A program made the translations under genes and the position numbers. Shown one piece after another: positions 15,449 through 23,872 of a stretch of DNA of 64,000 nucleotides (within the stretch, counting starts at the first letter, position 1; every line of letters starts with the position of its first letter). The stretch is from the NCBI RefSeq assembly GCF_002795245.1, contig NZ_PGVG01000007.1:62001-126000 (forward strand), read 5' to 3'. The notes beneath the pieces were generated by a model. The model did no database searches and was not told the origin of the DNA. It saw nothing but the letters and a program-made list of their open reading frames with translations. The stretch is from Bradyrhizobium forestalis. GTDB lineage: Bacteria; Pseudomonadota; Alphaproteobacteria; Rhizobiales; Xanthobacteraceae.

Positions 15449-16651
15449 ATGGGACCGCTCGCCGGCATCACCATTCTCGACCTGACCTCCGTGCTGATGG
15501 GCCCTTACGGCACCCAGGTGCTGGCCGACATGGGGGCCGATGTCATCAAGGTCGAAAGCCCCGAGGGTGATATCGTCCGCCAGATCGGCCCGGGCCGCAC
15601 CCCCGGCATGGGCGGCATGTTCCTCAATGCCAATCGCGGCAAGCGCAGCATCGTGCTCGACCTCAAGAAGGCGGAAGGCCGCGAGGCGCTGCTGCGGCTG
15701 GCGAGGGGCGCCAACGCGCTGGTCTATAATGTGCGCCCGCAAGCGATGGCGCGGCTCGGCCTCGACTACGAGACGCTTGCCGCGATCAATCCTGCGCTCG
15801 TCTATGTCGGTGCGTTCGGCTACGGACAGTCCGGCCCCTATGCGGCAAAGCCCGCCTACGACGATTTGATTCAGGGCGCGGCCACCGTCCCGACGTTGCT
15901 CGCAGCCGCTGGCGACGGCACGCCGCGCTACGTCCCCGTCACCATCGCCGACCGCATCGTCGGCCTGATGATGGTCAACGCGATTCTGGGCGGGTTGATG
16001 CACCAGCAGCGCACCGGCGTCGGCCAGCGCATCGACGTGCCGATGTTCGAATCGATGACGGAGTTCGTTCTGGTCGATCACCTCGGCGGCCTCACCTATG
16101 ATCCGCCGCTCGATCACGGCGGCTACGCCCGCCTGCTCTCGCGCTATCGCCGTCCCTACAAGACCAGCGACGGTTATCTCTGCGTGCTCATCTACAACGA
16201 CAAGCACTGGCGCAGCTTCTTCGAGGCGATCGGGCAGCCGCATTTCCTCGATCAGCCGCGCTTCGCCAACCATGCCGCGCGCACCAGGCACATCGACGAG
16301 ATCTACGCGGAGATCGGCCAGATTTTCCTGACGCGCACGACCGCGGAGTGGCGCGATCTGCTGGAACGCGCCGACATTCCGGTGATGCCGATGCATACGC
16401 TGGAGACGATTTTGGACGATCCGCATCTCAAGGCCGTCGACTTCTTCAGAACGGTGGACCACCCCGTGGAAGGCCGCATCCGGCAGATGCGCGTGCCCTC
16501 GACCTGGAGCGTGACCCAGCCGGAACCTGCCGGGCCGGCTCCTGCGCTCGGCGAACATGGCCGCGACATCTTGCGCGAGGCCGGCTTCTCGGCGGACGAG
16601 ATCGAACAGCTGGCGCAACAGAAAGCAGTTCACCTGGCCGCGCCGCCCTAG
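15449..16651 (+). CDS. CaiB/BaiF family (class III) CoA-transferase
   Basis: The enzyme transfers CoA between an acyl-CoA and a carboxylic acid through an aspartyl-CoA intermediate. The 400-residue sequence has the family start MGPLAGITILDLTSVLMGPY, VIKVESPEGD, NANRGKRSIVLDLK and YNVRPQAMARLGLDY. The nucleophilic aspartate of this family is expected near residue 170 (MVNAILGGLMHQ follows it). It is the first gene of a plus-strand operon with MaoC, CitE-like and IclR genes, and it probably activates the imported dicarboxylate. Confidence 0.95.
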   Translation: MGPLAGITILDLTSVLMGPYGTQVLADMGADVIKVESPEGDIVRQIGPGRTPGMGGMFLNANRGKRSIVLDLKKAEGREALLRLARGANALVYNVRPQAMARLGLDYETLAAINPALVYVGAFGYGQSGPYAAKPAYDDLIQGAATVPTLLAAAGDGTPRYVPVTIADRIVGLMMVNAILGGLMHQQRTGVGQRIDVPMFESMTEFVLVDHLGGLTYDPPLDHGGYARLLSRYRRPYKTSDGYLCVLIYNDKHWRSFFEAIGQPHFLDQPRFANHAARTRHIDEIYAEIGQIFLTRTTAEWRDLLERADIPVMPMHTLETILDDPHLKAVDFFRTVDHPVEGRIRQMRVPSTWSVTQPEPAGPAPALGEHGRDILREAGFSADEIEQLAQQKAVHLAAPP

Positions 16652-16693
16652 CGGCAGCGGGGCCAAAATCGCAACAACAGGGAGGAAACCGCG

Positions 16694-17146
16694 ATGGCCG
16701 GACTTTATTTCGAGGACTTTTCCGTAGGCCAGGAGTTCAGGCATCCCCTGACCCGGACCGTCACGGAGATGGACAACACCATGTTCAGCCTGCTGACGCT
16801 CAATCCGCAGCCGCTGCACATCGACGCGCATTTCGCCGAAAAGACCGAGTTCGGCCAGCGCATTTTCAACAGCCTTTACACCCTCGGCATCATGATCGGC
16901 ATGACGGTCTATGATACGACCTTGGGAACCACCGTCGCCAATCTCGGCATGACCGACGTCACGTTTCCAAAGCCGGTCTTCCATGGCGACACGTTGCGGG
17001 CCACGACAAAGGTGCTCTCGGTGCGGGAATCCAAATCGCGGCCCAAGGCCGGCATCGTCGAGTTTGAGCACCATGCCCTGAACCAGAACGACGAGATCGT
17101 CGGCAAATGCCGCCGCATGGCGATGATGCACAAGAGGCCGGTCTGA
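16694..17146 (+). CDS. MaoC-family (hot-dog) acyl dehydratase
   Basis: A 150-residue hot-dog enzyme that probably hydrates an enoyl-CoA. Family features are YFEDFSVGQEF at the N-terminus, NPQPLHIDAHFAEKTEFGQR (the catalytic Asp/His hydratase-2 region, about residues 36-56) and [21 protein letters not shown] precedes the start. Its stop overlaps the next start as TGATG, showing tight coupling to the lyase gene. By analogy with mesaconyl-CoA and itaconyl-CoA hydratases it could produce a citramalyl- or malyl-type CoA for that lyase; this is inferred from context. Confidence 0.93.
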   Translation: MAGLYFEDFSVGQEFRHPLTRTVTEMDNTMFSLLTLNPQPLHIDAHFAEKTEFGQRIFNSLYTLGIMIGMTVYDTTLGTTVANLGMTDVTFPKPVFHGDTLRATTKVLSVRESKSRPKAGIVEFEHHALNQNDEIVGKCRRMAMMHKRPV

Positions 17147-17997
17147 TGCGTTCGATGCTGTTCGTGCCGGGCGATTCCCCGCGCAAATTCGAGAAGGCGA
17201 GCGAAGGCAAGGCCGACGCGCTGATCATCGATCTCGAGGACTCCGTCGTCACCGAGAAGAAGGCGGAAGCGCGCGAGCTGACGCTGGCGATGCTGAAGAG
17301 CCGCCCCGGCCAGCATCAGCTCTATGTCCGGGTCAATGCGCTGGATACCGGCATGACGCTCGCCGATCTCGCCGCGGTGATGCCGGGCCGGCCCGACGGC
17401 ATCGTGCTGCCGAAATCGCAAGGCGGCGACGACGTGCGGCAGGTCGCGACCTGGCTCGAAGCTTTGGAAGCCGCGTCCGGCATCACGGTTGGTTCGACCC
17501 GCATCGTCTGCGTCGCGACCGAAACGGCCAGCTCGATCTTCGGGCTCGGCAGCTACAAGGGCTGCTCTCCTCGCCTCACCGGCCTGATGTGGGGCGCTGA
17601 GGATCTCTCGGCCTCGCTCGGCGCCACCGAGAAATCGAGCGGCGGCGTGTTTCACAGCCCCTATCGCCTCGCGCGCGATCTCTGCCTGATGGCGGCGGCC
17701 GCGGCCGAGGGCGCGCCGATCGACACCGTCTACACCGACATCGACAATCTCGCCGGCCTCGAGCAGGAAACGCGCGCCGCGCGGCGCGACGGCTTTTCGG
17801 CGAAGGCGTTGATTCACCCCAAGCACGTCGACATCGTCAACGCGGCCTTCGAGCCGACGGACGCCGAACGGACATGGGCTGAGAAGGTGATCGCGGCGTT
17901 CGCGAGCAATCCCAATTCCGGCACGCTGCGGCTCGACGGCCAGATGATCGACAAGCCGCACCTTCGCGCCGCGCAGAAGATTCTCGGCCAGCCCTAG
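17146..17997 (+). CDS. HpcH/HpaI-type (CitE-like) acyl-CoA lyase
   Basis: A 283-residue member of the citrate lyase beta subunit family, which cleaves malyl-, methylmalyl- or citramalyl-CoA. It starts MRSMLFVPGDSPRKFEKASE. DLEDSV, near residue 25, is a metal-coordinating segment. VRVNALDTG, CVATETASSIFGL (the conserved glutamate) and LMWGAEDLSASLG follow. The start ATG overlaps the MaoC stop. Paired with a hydratase and CoA-transferases, it is probably the carbon-carbon cleaving step of the pathway. Confidence 0.94.
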   Translation: MRSMLFVPGDSPRKFEKASEGKADALIIDLEDSVVTEKKAEARELTLAMLKSRPGQHQLYVRVNALDTGMTLADLAAVMPGRPDGIVLPKSQGGDDVRQVATWLEALEAASGITVGSTRIVCVATETASSIFGLGSYKGCSPRLTGLMWGAEDLSASLGATEKSSGGVFHSPYRLARDLCLMAAAAAEGAPIDTVYTDIDNLAGLEQETRAARRDGFSAKALIHPKHVDIVNAAFEPTDAERTWAEKVIAAFASNPNSGTLRLDGQMIDKPHLRAAQKILGQP

Positions 17998-18019
17998 GAA
18001 GCAGGACGCAAAGCCCGCC

Positions 18020-18760
18020 ATGATCGTTCGCCAAGCCGCAAACGTCCTGGAGATCATGGAATTCTTCGCGCAAACGAAGAAGCCGGCGACGCTTGCCGAG
18101 ATCGCCGATCATTTCGGCTGGCCGCGCTCCTCGACCTTCAACCTGCTCGCGACGCTGTCGGAGAAGGGCTATCTCTATGAGCCGCGGCCGCGCGCCGGCT
18201 TCTATCCGACGCCGCGATGGCTCGCGATGGCGCGGATGATCTCGGAAGTCGAGCCGCTGCCGCCCTGGACCCATCAGCTGATTGCCGATCTCTCCGCCGA
18301 GACCGGCGAAACCGCATCCATCGTGGCGCCGGCCGGCGTGATGGCGGTGTTCATCGACGTCGTCGAATCCCAGGCCGCGATCCGCTATTTCGCGACCATC
18401 GGCCATCGCGTGCCGATCCACGCCACCGCCAGCGGCCGCGCGCTGCTGCTGCAATATTCGCAAGAAGAGCGCGACTCGGTCTATCGCAAGATCGAGTTCA
18501 AGCAGTACGGCCCCTCGACGCCGATCAGCATCGAGGCCGTCGAGACCGAGTTGCGCAACTCGATCGCGCGCGGCTATTGCCAGAGTTTTGCAGATTACAG
18601 CCGCGATCTCGCCGGCGCCGCGATTCCCTTGCCGATCGGCGACCGCCGCCTCTCGGTCGTCGTCGCCGGCCCGGAATTCCGCATTGGCCCCAAGGTCGGC
18701 GAGGTCGCCGCGTTGATCGCGCGCACCGTCGATCGGCTGCGCCCGAAGGCGTCGGCTTGA
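18020..18760 (+). CDS. IclR-family transcriptional regulator of the CoA/TRAP cluster
   Basis: A 246-residue regulator with an N-terminal winged helix (IMEFFAQTKKPATLAEIADH, then FGWPRSSTFNLLATLSEKGY, about residues 12-55) and a C-terminal effector-binding domain (ETGETASIVAPAG, IHATASGRALL). It follows the lyase gene by 22 nt and ends the plus-strand operon. It probably controls both divergent operons from the 15227-15448 region, sensing the pathway acid or a derivative. It is convergent with the next gene, with only 10 nt between them. Confidence 0.92.
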   Translation: MIVRQAANVLEIMEFFAQTKKPATLAEIADHFGWPRSSTFNLLATLSEKGYLYEPRPRAGFYPTPRWLAMARMISEVEPLPPWTHQLIADLSAETGETASIVAPAGVMAVFIDVVESQAAIRYFATIGHRVPIHATASGRALLLQYSQEERDSVYRKIEFKQYGPSTPISIEAVETELRNSIARGYCQSFADYSRDLAGAAIPLPIGDRRLSVVVAGPEFRIGPKVGEVAALIARTVDRLRPKASA

Positions 18761-18770
18761 AACAGCGGTC

Positions 18771-19169
18771 TCAGTCGAATCCCTGAATGGGCGGCGTCGA
18801 GGTCTGCGCGGGGGGAGCAGGCGCGGCTTGGACGGGCGCGGCTTGAACCGGCGGGGCCGGATTGCCGACAGCTCTCATCTGGCCGTTGGCTGCCATCGCC
18901 TCGCGCGTGCGCGACGGGCCGCCGGTCGCGGCAGCGCGGCGCGGCGGCTGCCGATGCCTTGCCGACTGCGAACCTCTCATGCCCCAGGAGCGGGCGATCG
19001 AAGGTCCGGCCGTGTAGCCGATCAAGGCTCCGGCGACCGCACCGACCGGGCCCAGCACGACCGCGCCGGATACCGCGCCGAGCGCCGCGTCGCCCGCGCG
19101 CTCCTGCGCAACCGCGCTCGCGGGCACGCAGGCCAGCATTGCGACAGCAGTGATCAGAGCTTTGTTCAT
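18771..19169 (-). CDS. Small exported glycine-zipper-like protein, 132 aa
   Basis: The protein has a Sec signal peptide (MNKALITAVAMLACVPASAV, cleavage near AVAQ). A glycine/alanine-rich segment follows at about residues 29-52 (GAVSGAVVLGPVGAVAGALI) and resembles glycine-zipper repeats of small envelope proteins. The C-terminal half is Pro/Ala/Gln-rich, with short VQAAP repeats. GGAGGCGC lies upstream of ATG 19169, which decides this start over the one at 19196. Many rhizobia encode such proteins, and no function can be assigned. Confidence 0.8.
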   Translation of the reverse strand: MNKALITAVAMLACVPASAVAQERAGDAALGAVSGAVVLGPVGAVAGALIGYTAGPSIARSWGMRGSQSARHRQPPRRAAATGGPSRTREAMAANGQMRAVGNPAPPVQAAPVQAAPAPPAQTSTPPIQGFD

Positions 19170-19335
19170 CGGAGCGCCTCCCTCACGGGAATTCACTCGT
19201 TCTCAAATATGGCCGCAGGAAGTTCGCTTGCCGGCCAACAAAAGGCAATCGCTGGCGGAACCCGGCGATAGAGCAACGATGGCCCCCTCCCAGCGAGCGG
19301 CATGGCAATGCATTTGGGAGCGGGTTCCTTGTGGC

Positions 19336-19552
19336 CATCCTTCGAGACGCCCGCTTTGGGCGGGCTCCTCAGGATGAGGGCGGTACGCGTGGCAGCAGCT
19401 TCAACGTAGACAGTGCTGCTTAGCCTCATCCTGAGCCCCCAGCGCCGAAAGCGGGCGCTGCACATGGAACCATGAACCACCTGCGAGACGTCGTCTGACA
19501 GGTGGTTCATGGAGAGGAGACCGCTGGAAGCGGTCGTCTCGAAGGACGAGGC
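19336..19552. repeat. Dispersed intergenic palindromic element (CTTCGAGACGCCCGC type)
   Basis: A GC-rich inverted arrangement: CATCCTTCGAGACGCCCGC, a short loop, GGGCGGGCTCCTCAGGATGAG, then a reverse-oriented copy CCTCATCCTGAG and CTCGAAGGACGAGG further on. The architecture matches palindromic repeats scattered between genes in Bradyrhizobium. It fills most of the 450-nt gap between 19170 and 19619, where no gene is seen. Confidence 0.65.
19470..19512. repeat. Perfect 14-bp inverted repeat inside the palindromic element
   Basis: CCATGAACCACCTG at 19470-19483 and CAGGTGGTTCATGG at 19499-19512 are exact reverse complements separated by 15 nt. The hairpin interrupts the dispersed element described above. 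It could act as a transcript-end structure for the minus-strand gene at 19620, but no T-run follows. Confidence 0.7.
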
Positions 19553-19619
19553 GCGCGCTCGAGGTCAGCCCCAAGAGTCAAATGCAATCGCGCCACCGCG
19601 TGGGGCGAGGCGATGGCCG

Positions 19620-20417
19620 CTACACGATCTTGATCGACATGTCGGGCAGGCCCTCGAGCTTGCACAACAGCACGTCGCCACGCGCGACCGGACCGACATT
19701 CTCCGGCGTGCCAGAATAGATGATGTCGCCGGCTTTGAGCTCGAACGCTTCCGACAGCTTCGCGATCTGCTCGGCCACGCTCCAGATCATCTTGCTGAGA
19801 TCCGAGTTCTGCCGCACGGTGCCGTTGACGGCCAGCGAGATTGCGCCCTTCTCGAAATGACCGGTCTTGCTCGCCGGGTGAATCGGGCCGAGCACCGCGG
19901 CGTGGTCAAAGCTCTTGCCGATCTCCCAGGGTTTCTTCTCGGCGGCCATGCCGTTCTGGAGATCGCGCCGGGTCATGTCGAGGCCGAGGGCGTAACCATA
20001 GACGTGGTCGAGCGCCTTATCGACCGGGATATTGGTGCCGCCGGACTTCAACGCGGCGACCAGCTCGACCTCGTGATGATAGTTCTTGGTCAGCGACGGA
20101 TAGGGATGATCGGCGACCTCGCCGATCGCGACGTTCTGGATCGCGTCGGTCGGCTTCTGGAAGAAGAACGGCGGCTCGCGGTTCGGATCCGAGCCGCGCT
20201 CGATCGCATGTGCCGCATAGTTGCGCCCGATGCAGTAGATGCGGCGAACCTGAAACACCTGGGTCTCGCCGACGATCGGGATCGTCACCATCGGCACCGC
20301 AAATATCGGCTTGGGTCCGGCCTGCGCCGCGGCCGGTGCGACCTCGGCCATCGAAACAGCGGCGGCCGCCGCAGCGGCTCCGAGCAGATCACGTCGCGTG
20401 GGTGAGGTCCTTTTCAT
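19620..20417 (-). CDS. Fumarylacetoacetate hydrolase family protein with a Tat signal
   Basis: The 265-residue protein has a twin-arginine signal peptide (TSPTRRDLLGAAAAAAAVSM) and then a FAH-fold domain. Motifs are IYCIGRNYAAHAIERG, FFFQKPTDA, YHHEVELVAALKSGG (metal-binding acidic residues) and YSGTPENVGPV. The family hydrolyses C-C bonds of diketo acids, or acts as oxaloacetate decarboxylase or isomerase. Export of an FAH-family enzyme to the periplasm is unusual, since most are cytoplasmic. ATG 20417 begins at the Tat signal; longer in-frame extensions are probably not translated. Confidence 0.9.
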   Translation of the reverse strand: MKRTSPTRRDLLGAAAAAAAVSMAEVAPAAAQAGPKPIFAVPMVTIPIVGETQVFQVRRIYCIGRNYAAHAIERGSDPNREPPFFFQKPTDAIQNVAIGEVADHPYPSLTKNYHHEVELVAALKSGGTNIPVDKALDHVYGYALGLDMTRRDLQNGMAAEKKPWEIGKSFDHAAVLGPIHPASKTGHFEKGAISLAVNGTVRQNSDLSKMIWSVAEQIAKLSEAFELKAGDIIYSGTPENVGPVARGDVLLCKLEGLPDMSIKIV

Positions 20418-20644
20418 CTCCGGTGCTCCCTTTGTCTTTCCTTGGGCAGCGTCATGCGCGCCGATCCGGCTGATAGTCGATATTTGGTGTACCAGCAACA
20501 CTGATGGACGCAGCGAGTTGGACCACGGCGCAGCCTGTTTTTGCGCCACACCGGCCGGCGGCGACGGCGAGGTGAAATGGAGATAGAATTGTCGATTTAG
20601 GCAGGGCCGCTGATCGCCCCTTAAGCATTCGGACCGCAGTGCGC

Positions 20645-22204
20645 ATGAAGAAACACCGAGCCGCGCATGATGGCCAAGGATCCCGAACGTGCCGGACCGC
20701 TCACACGGCAGGCGCGACGCTGATTGCGCTGATCGCCGTCGCAACTTCATGCGCGGTGCGCGCCAGCGACGGGACCATCGCGGCGGCGGAATTGAAGGCG
20801 CTCGGAACGGTCGACGCGCGCTTTCAATCCTACAACATCGAGATGGTGGAGGTGACGGGTGGACGGTTCTGGAAGCCGTATCCGCGCACGGAGCGCGCGC
20901 CCGACCCGCACGATCGCTACAGTTACAGGCCGCCGATCGATCTTGCCAATGCGCGCCTGCGCCTGCTCGCCGCCGCCTTGTCGCCAGCCTATGTGCGCGT
21001 GAGCGGCACCTGGGCCAATGCGACGTTCTTCGCCGAGGCGCCGGGAGAGCCGCCGTCGGGATTCAACTCCGTGCTCAGCCGAGCGCAGTGGCGCGGCGTC
21101 GTGGAGTTCGCGCGTGCGGTCAATGCGGAGATCGTCACCTCGTTCGCAATCAGTCCCGGCAGCCGCGATGCCAGCGGCATATGGAAGCCGGATCAGGCGC
21201 AGCAGCTGGTCGATACCACGCGCGCGCTGGGCAACCGCATCGCCGCGGCCGAATTCATGAACGAGCCGTCGTACGCAGCGACCAACGGTGCACCGGCGGG
21301 CTATGACGCAGCCGCCTATGGCCGCGACTTCAAGGTCTTTCGCGACTGGATGCGCCGCGCCACGCCGGAGACGCTGATCCTCGGCCCAGGCTCGGCCGGC
21401 GGCCCATCAGGCTTCGCCATCACGACACGCGATCTGCTCGCCGCATCCGGTCCCGGCCTCGATCGTTTCTCATATCACCATTACAACACGGTCTCGCCAC
21501 GCTGCGGCGGACACGATGATCCGGCGCAGGCGCTCTCGGAGGAATGGCTGGCGCGCACGGATGCGACACTCAGGACCTACCAGGCCCTGCGCGACGCATT
21601 CGAGCCGGCCAAGCCGATCTGGCTGACCGAGGCGGCTGATGCGGCCTGCGGCGGCGGCCGATGGGACCAGACCTTTCTCGACACGTTCCGCTATCTCGAC
21701 CAGCTCGGACGTCTGGCGAGGGCCGGCGTCCAGGTGGTGATGCACAACACGCTGGCCGCCAGCGATTACGGCCTGCTCGACGAAACGACGTTCCGGCCGC
21801 GGCCGAGTTACTGGGCTGCGCTGCTCTGGCGCCGGCTGATGGGAACGGTCGTGCTCGACGCAGGCCAACCTGCTCCGCGCGATCTCCATCTCTATGCGCA
21901 TTGCCATCCAACGATGGCAGGTGCGGTGTCACTGCTCGCAATCAACACGTCACGCCGCGCACCGCAGGCGCTGACGCTATCGGATTCGGTCGAGCGATAC
22001 ACGCTGCACGCGGCGCGGCTGCAGGGCACGACCGTGCAGTTGAACGGCAAGGCGCTCGCGCTGTCCGCCGATGGCAGGCTGCCCCGGCTCGAGCCACGCG
22101 CAATACCGGCGGGAGCTGTCCGGCTCGCGCCGGCAAGCATCACCTTCCTGATGTTTCCGAAGGCCGCAAATCCCGCCTGCTTGTCGCGACGCTCAGGCCT
22201 TTAG
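20645..22204 (+). CDS. Secreted clan GH-A glycosidase, GH79 (heparanase/beta-glucuronidase)-like
   Basis: A 519-residue protein with an N-terminal signal-like segment (about residues 20-41). A TIM-barrel glycosidase follows: YVRVSGTWANATFF, the acid/base glutamate in AEFMNEPS (about residue 200), and a probable nucleophile in IWLTEAADAACGGG (about residue 325). The C-terminal region looks like the beta-sandwich of GH79 enzymes. These remove uronic-acid residues from polysaccharides. ATG 20645 is preferred over GTG 20639. Its end overlaps the convergent MFS gene by 12 nt. Family placement is by eye. Confidence 0.72.
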   Translation: MKKHRAAHDGQGSRTCRTAHTAGATLIALIAVATSCAVRASDGTIAAAELKALGTVDARFQSYNIEMVEVTGGRFWKPYPRTERAPDPHDRYSYRPPIDLANARLRLLAAALSPAYVRVSGTWANATFFAEAPGEPPSGFNSVLSRAQWRGVVEFARAVNAEIVTSFAISPGSRDASGIWKPDQAQQLVDTTRALGNRIAAAEFMNEPSYAATNGAPAGYDAAAYGRDFKVFRDWMRRATPETLILGPGSAGGPSGFAITTRDLLAASGPGLDRFSYHHYNTVSPRCGGHDDPAQALSEEWLARTDATLRTYQALRDAFEPAKPIWLTEAADAACGGGRWDQTFLDTFRYLDQLGRLARAGVQVVMHNTLAASDYGLLDETTFRPRPSYWAALLWRRLMGTVVLDAGQPAPRDLHLYAHCHPTMAGAVSLLAINTSRRAPQALTLSDSVERYTLHAARLQGTTVQLNGKALALSADGRLPRLEPRAIPAGAVRLAPASITFLMFPKAANPACLSRRSGL

Positions 22205-23494
22205 CGAATGCCGCGCCGTCTCTGGCGCCATCAGCGTCGCGACGATCGTAATGATCGACAGCGCGATGATGTAGACCGACACCGCCCAGTACGAGCCGGC
22301 CCATGCCAGCAGCGCAGCCGCGATCAGCGGCGAGAAGCCGCCGCTCAACGCCGCCGCGACGTTGGCGCCGAGCGAGGCACCGCTGTAGCGCACCTGGGTG
22401 CGGAACAGCTCCGGCATGAACGCGGCCTTCGGCCCGAACAGCAGCGCATGGGTGAGCGTCATCGTGACGACGAGCGCGAGCGTGATCAGCGCCGGCTCCC
22501 TGGTGTCGAGGAACCAGAACAGCGGAAAGGCCAGCGCAACCGAGAAGACGCCGCCGGCGAGATACAGCGCCTTGCGTCCGAAGATGTCGGACAGCCAGCC
22601 TGCCAGCGGCAAGGTCGCGAATTCGACGATCGCGGCATAGACCACGGCATCCAGGATCACCTGGCGTGGCAGGCCGAGCTTGGTCGTCGCGTAAACCACC
22701 GTGAACACGGTGAGGAGATAAGCGAGCCCAACCTCCGACACCGTGATGCCGATCGCCAGCAGAAAGCTGCGCCAGTCGCGGCGCAGCACTTCGAGGGCCG
22801 GCTGCGCCAGCACCTCCTTGCGTTCGACGATCTCCTTGAAGTGAGGCGTCTCCGCGAGCTTGAGCCGCACGATGAAGCCGATCCCGACGAGCAGAATGCT
22901 GATCAGAAACGGCACGCGCCAGCCCCAGCTGAGGAAGTCCGCCTCGGGCAGCTTCGTCATAAGGCCGAAGATGCCGGTGGAGGCGGCGACGCCGACGGGA
23001 AAGCCGACCTGCACCAGGCTGCCGTAGAAGCCGCGGCGATTGCCGGCGTGCTCGATCACCATCACCACCGCACCGCTCCACTCGCCTCCGAGCCCGATGC
23101 CCTGAATGAAACGGAGGATAACGAGCAGGATCGGGGCCCAGACGCCGATTTGGCTGTAGGTCGGCAGGCAGCCGATCAGGAAGGTGCCGAGCCCCATCGC
23201 GATCATGGTCGCAACCAGCATGGTCTTGCGGCCGAGCCGGTCGCCGTAATGCCCAATGATCGCGCCGCCGATCGGCCGCGCGACGAAGCCGACCGCGTAG
23301 GTCGAGAACGCCGCCAGCGTGCCGACGAAGGGATCGAAGCTCGGGAAGAACAGCTTGTTGAAGACCAGCGCTGCCGCCGTGCCGTAGATCAGGAAATCAT
23401 ACCACTCGATGGCGGTGCCGAGCGCACTCGCCCACACCACATGCGCCGTCGTCGATCTCTCCGCGGAAGCGGAGACCCCCATTGCTGTCGTCAT
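22193..23494 (-). CDS. MFS transporter, metabolite:proton symporter (MHS) type
   Basis: The 433-residue protein has twelve predicted helices and strong MHS signatures: ASALGTAIEWYDFLIYGTAA at the N-terminus, FVARPIGGAIIGHYGDRLGRK (loop 2-3 motif) and RFIQGIGLGGEWSGAVVMV. Relatives import shikimate, alpha-ketoglutarate, proline betaine or similar compounds with protons. The start at 23494 is favoured by a purine-rich GGGGCAGG just upstream; a TTG at 23506 is in frame. It stands alone, and the substrate is unknown. Confidence 0.93.
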   Translation of the reverse strand: MTTAMGVSASAERSTTAHVVWASALGTAIEWYDFLIYGTAAALVFNKLFFPSFDPFVGTLAAFSTYAVGFVARPIGGAIIGHYGDRLGRKTMLVATMIAMGLGTFLIGCLPTYSQIGVWAPILLVILRFIQGIGLGGEWSGAVVMVIEHAGNRRGFYGSLVQVGFPVGVAASTGIFGLMTKLPEADFLSWGWRVPFLISILLVGIGFIVRLKLAETPHFKEIVERKEVLAQPALEVLRRDWRSFLLAIGITVSEVGLAYLLTVFTVVYATTKLGLPRQVILDAVVYAAIVEFATLPLAGWLSDIFGRKALYLAGGVFSVALAFPLFWFLDTREPALITLALVVTMTLTHALLFGPKAAFMPELFRTQVRYSGASLGANVAAALSGGFSPLIAAALLAWAGSYWAVSVYIIALSIITIVATLMAPETARHSLKA

Positions 23495-23791
23495 GCCCTG
23501 CCCCAAGAATTCCAGAGGGCATCATGGCCAATCGCTATGACGGTTGCAACCTGCCCGCGCACTTGGTCGCGCTCGTGCCCCGGACGCTGCGCAGCACCGG
23601 AAGCACGTTTACGCGCGTCTTCGACGCGCTACGGTCATGCGCAGCCGAGCCGGGGCCTATGCTTCCTCGAGCAATCAGTGCCGCATGGGTCCCGGCTCTG
23701 CGCAGCAGCGCAAGAGCGCTGCAGCGCGTCAGGGACACGAGAGCGTTGGGTGCCGCAACCGCGGAACTCGCCCCAACCACACTATTCGCTA

Positions 23792-23820
23792 TTGACAAAC
23801 TAATTAGCTAATATCTAATT
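23792..23820 (+). promoter_or_regulatory. Promoter with overlapping palindrome upstream of the binding-protein gene
   Basis: TTGACA at 23792-23797 matches the -35 consensus. It is followed by an AT-rich stretch containing the perfect palindrome ATTAGCTAAT (23803-23812) and a -10 candidate (CTAATT at 17-bp spacing). The palindrome sits between -35 and -10, a position suited to repression. The IclR regulator at 26848 is a candidate ligand. The rest of the 378-nt gap (23495-23872) shows no gene. Confidence 0.55.
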
Positions 23821-23872
23821 CTCTACCAGAAGAGCCTGCCGCGCCAAGCGGCCACGAAGAGAGGGAACGACA

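Noticed and set aside
23535..23811. Short ORFs on both strands upstream of the Liv-type binding-protein gene
   Set aside because: They lack ribosome sites and protein-like composition, and the segment contains the AT-rich promoter.
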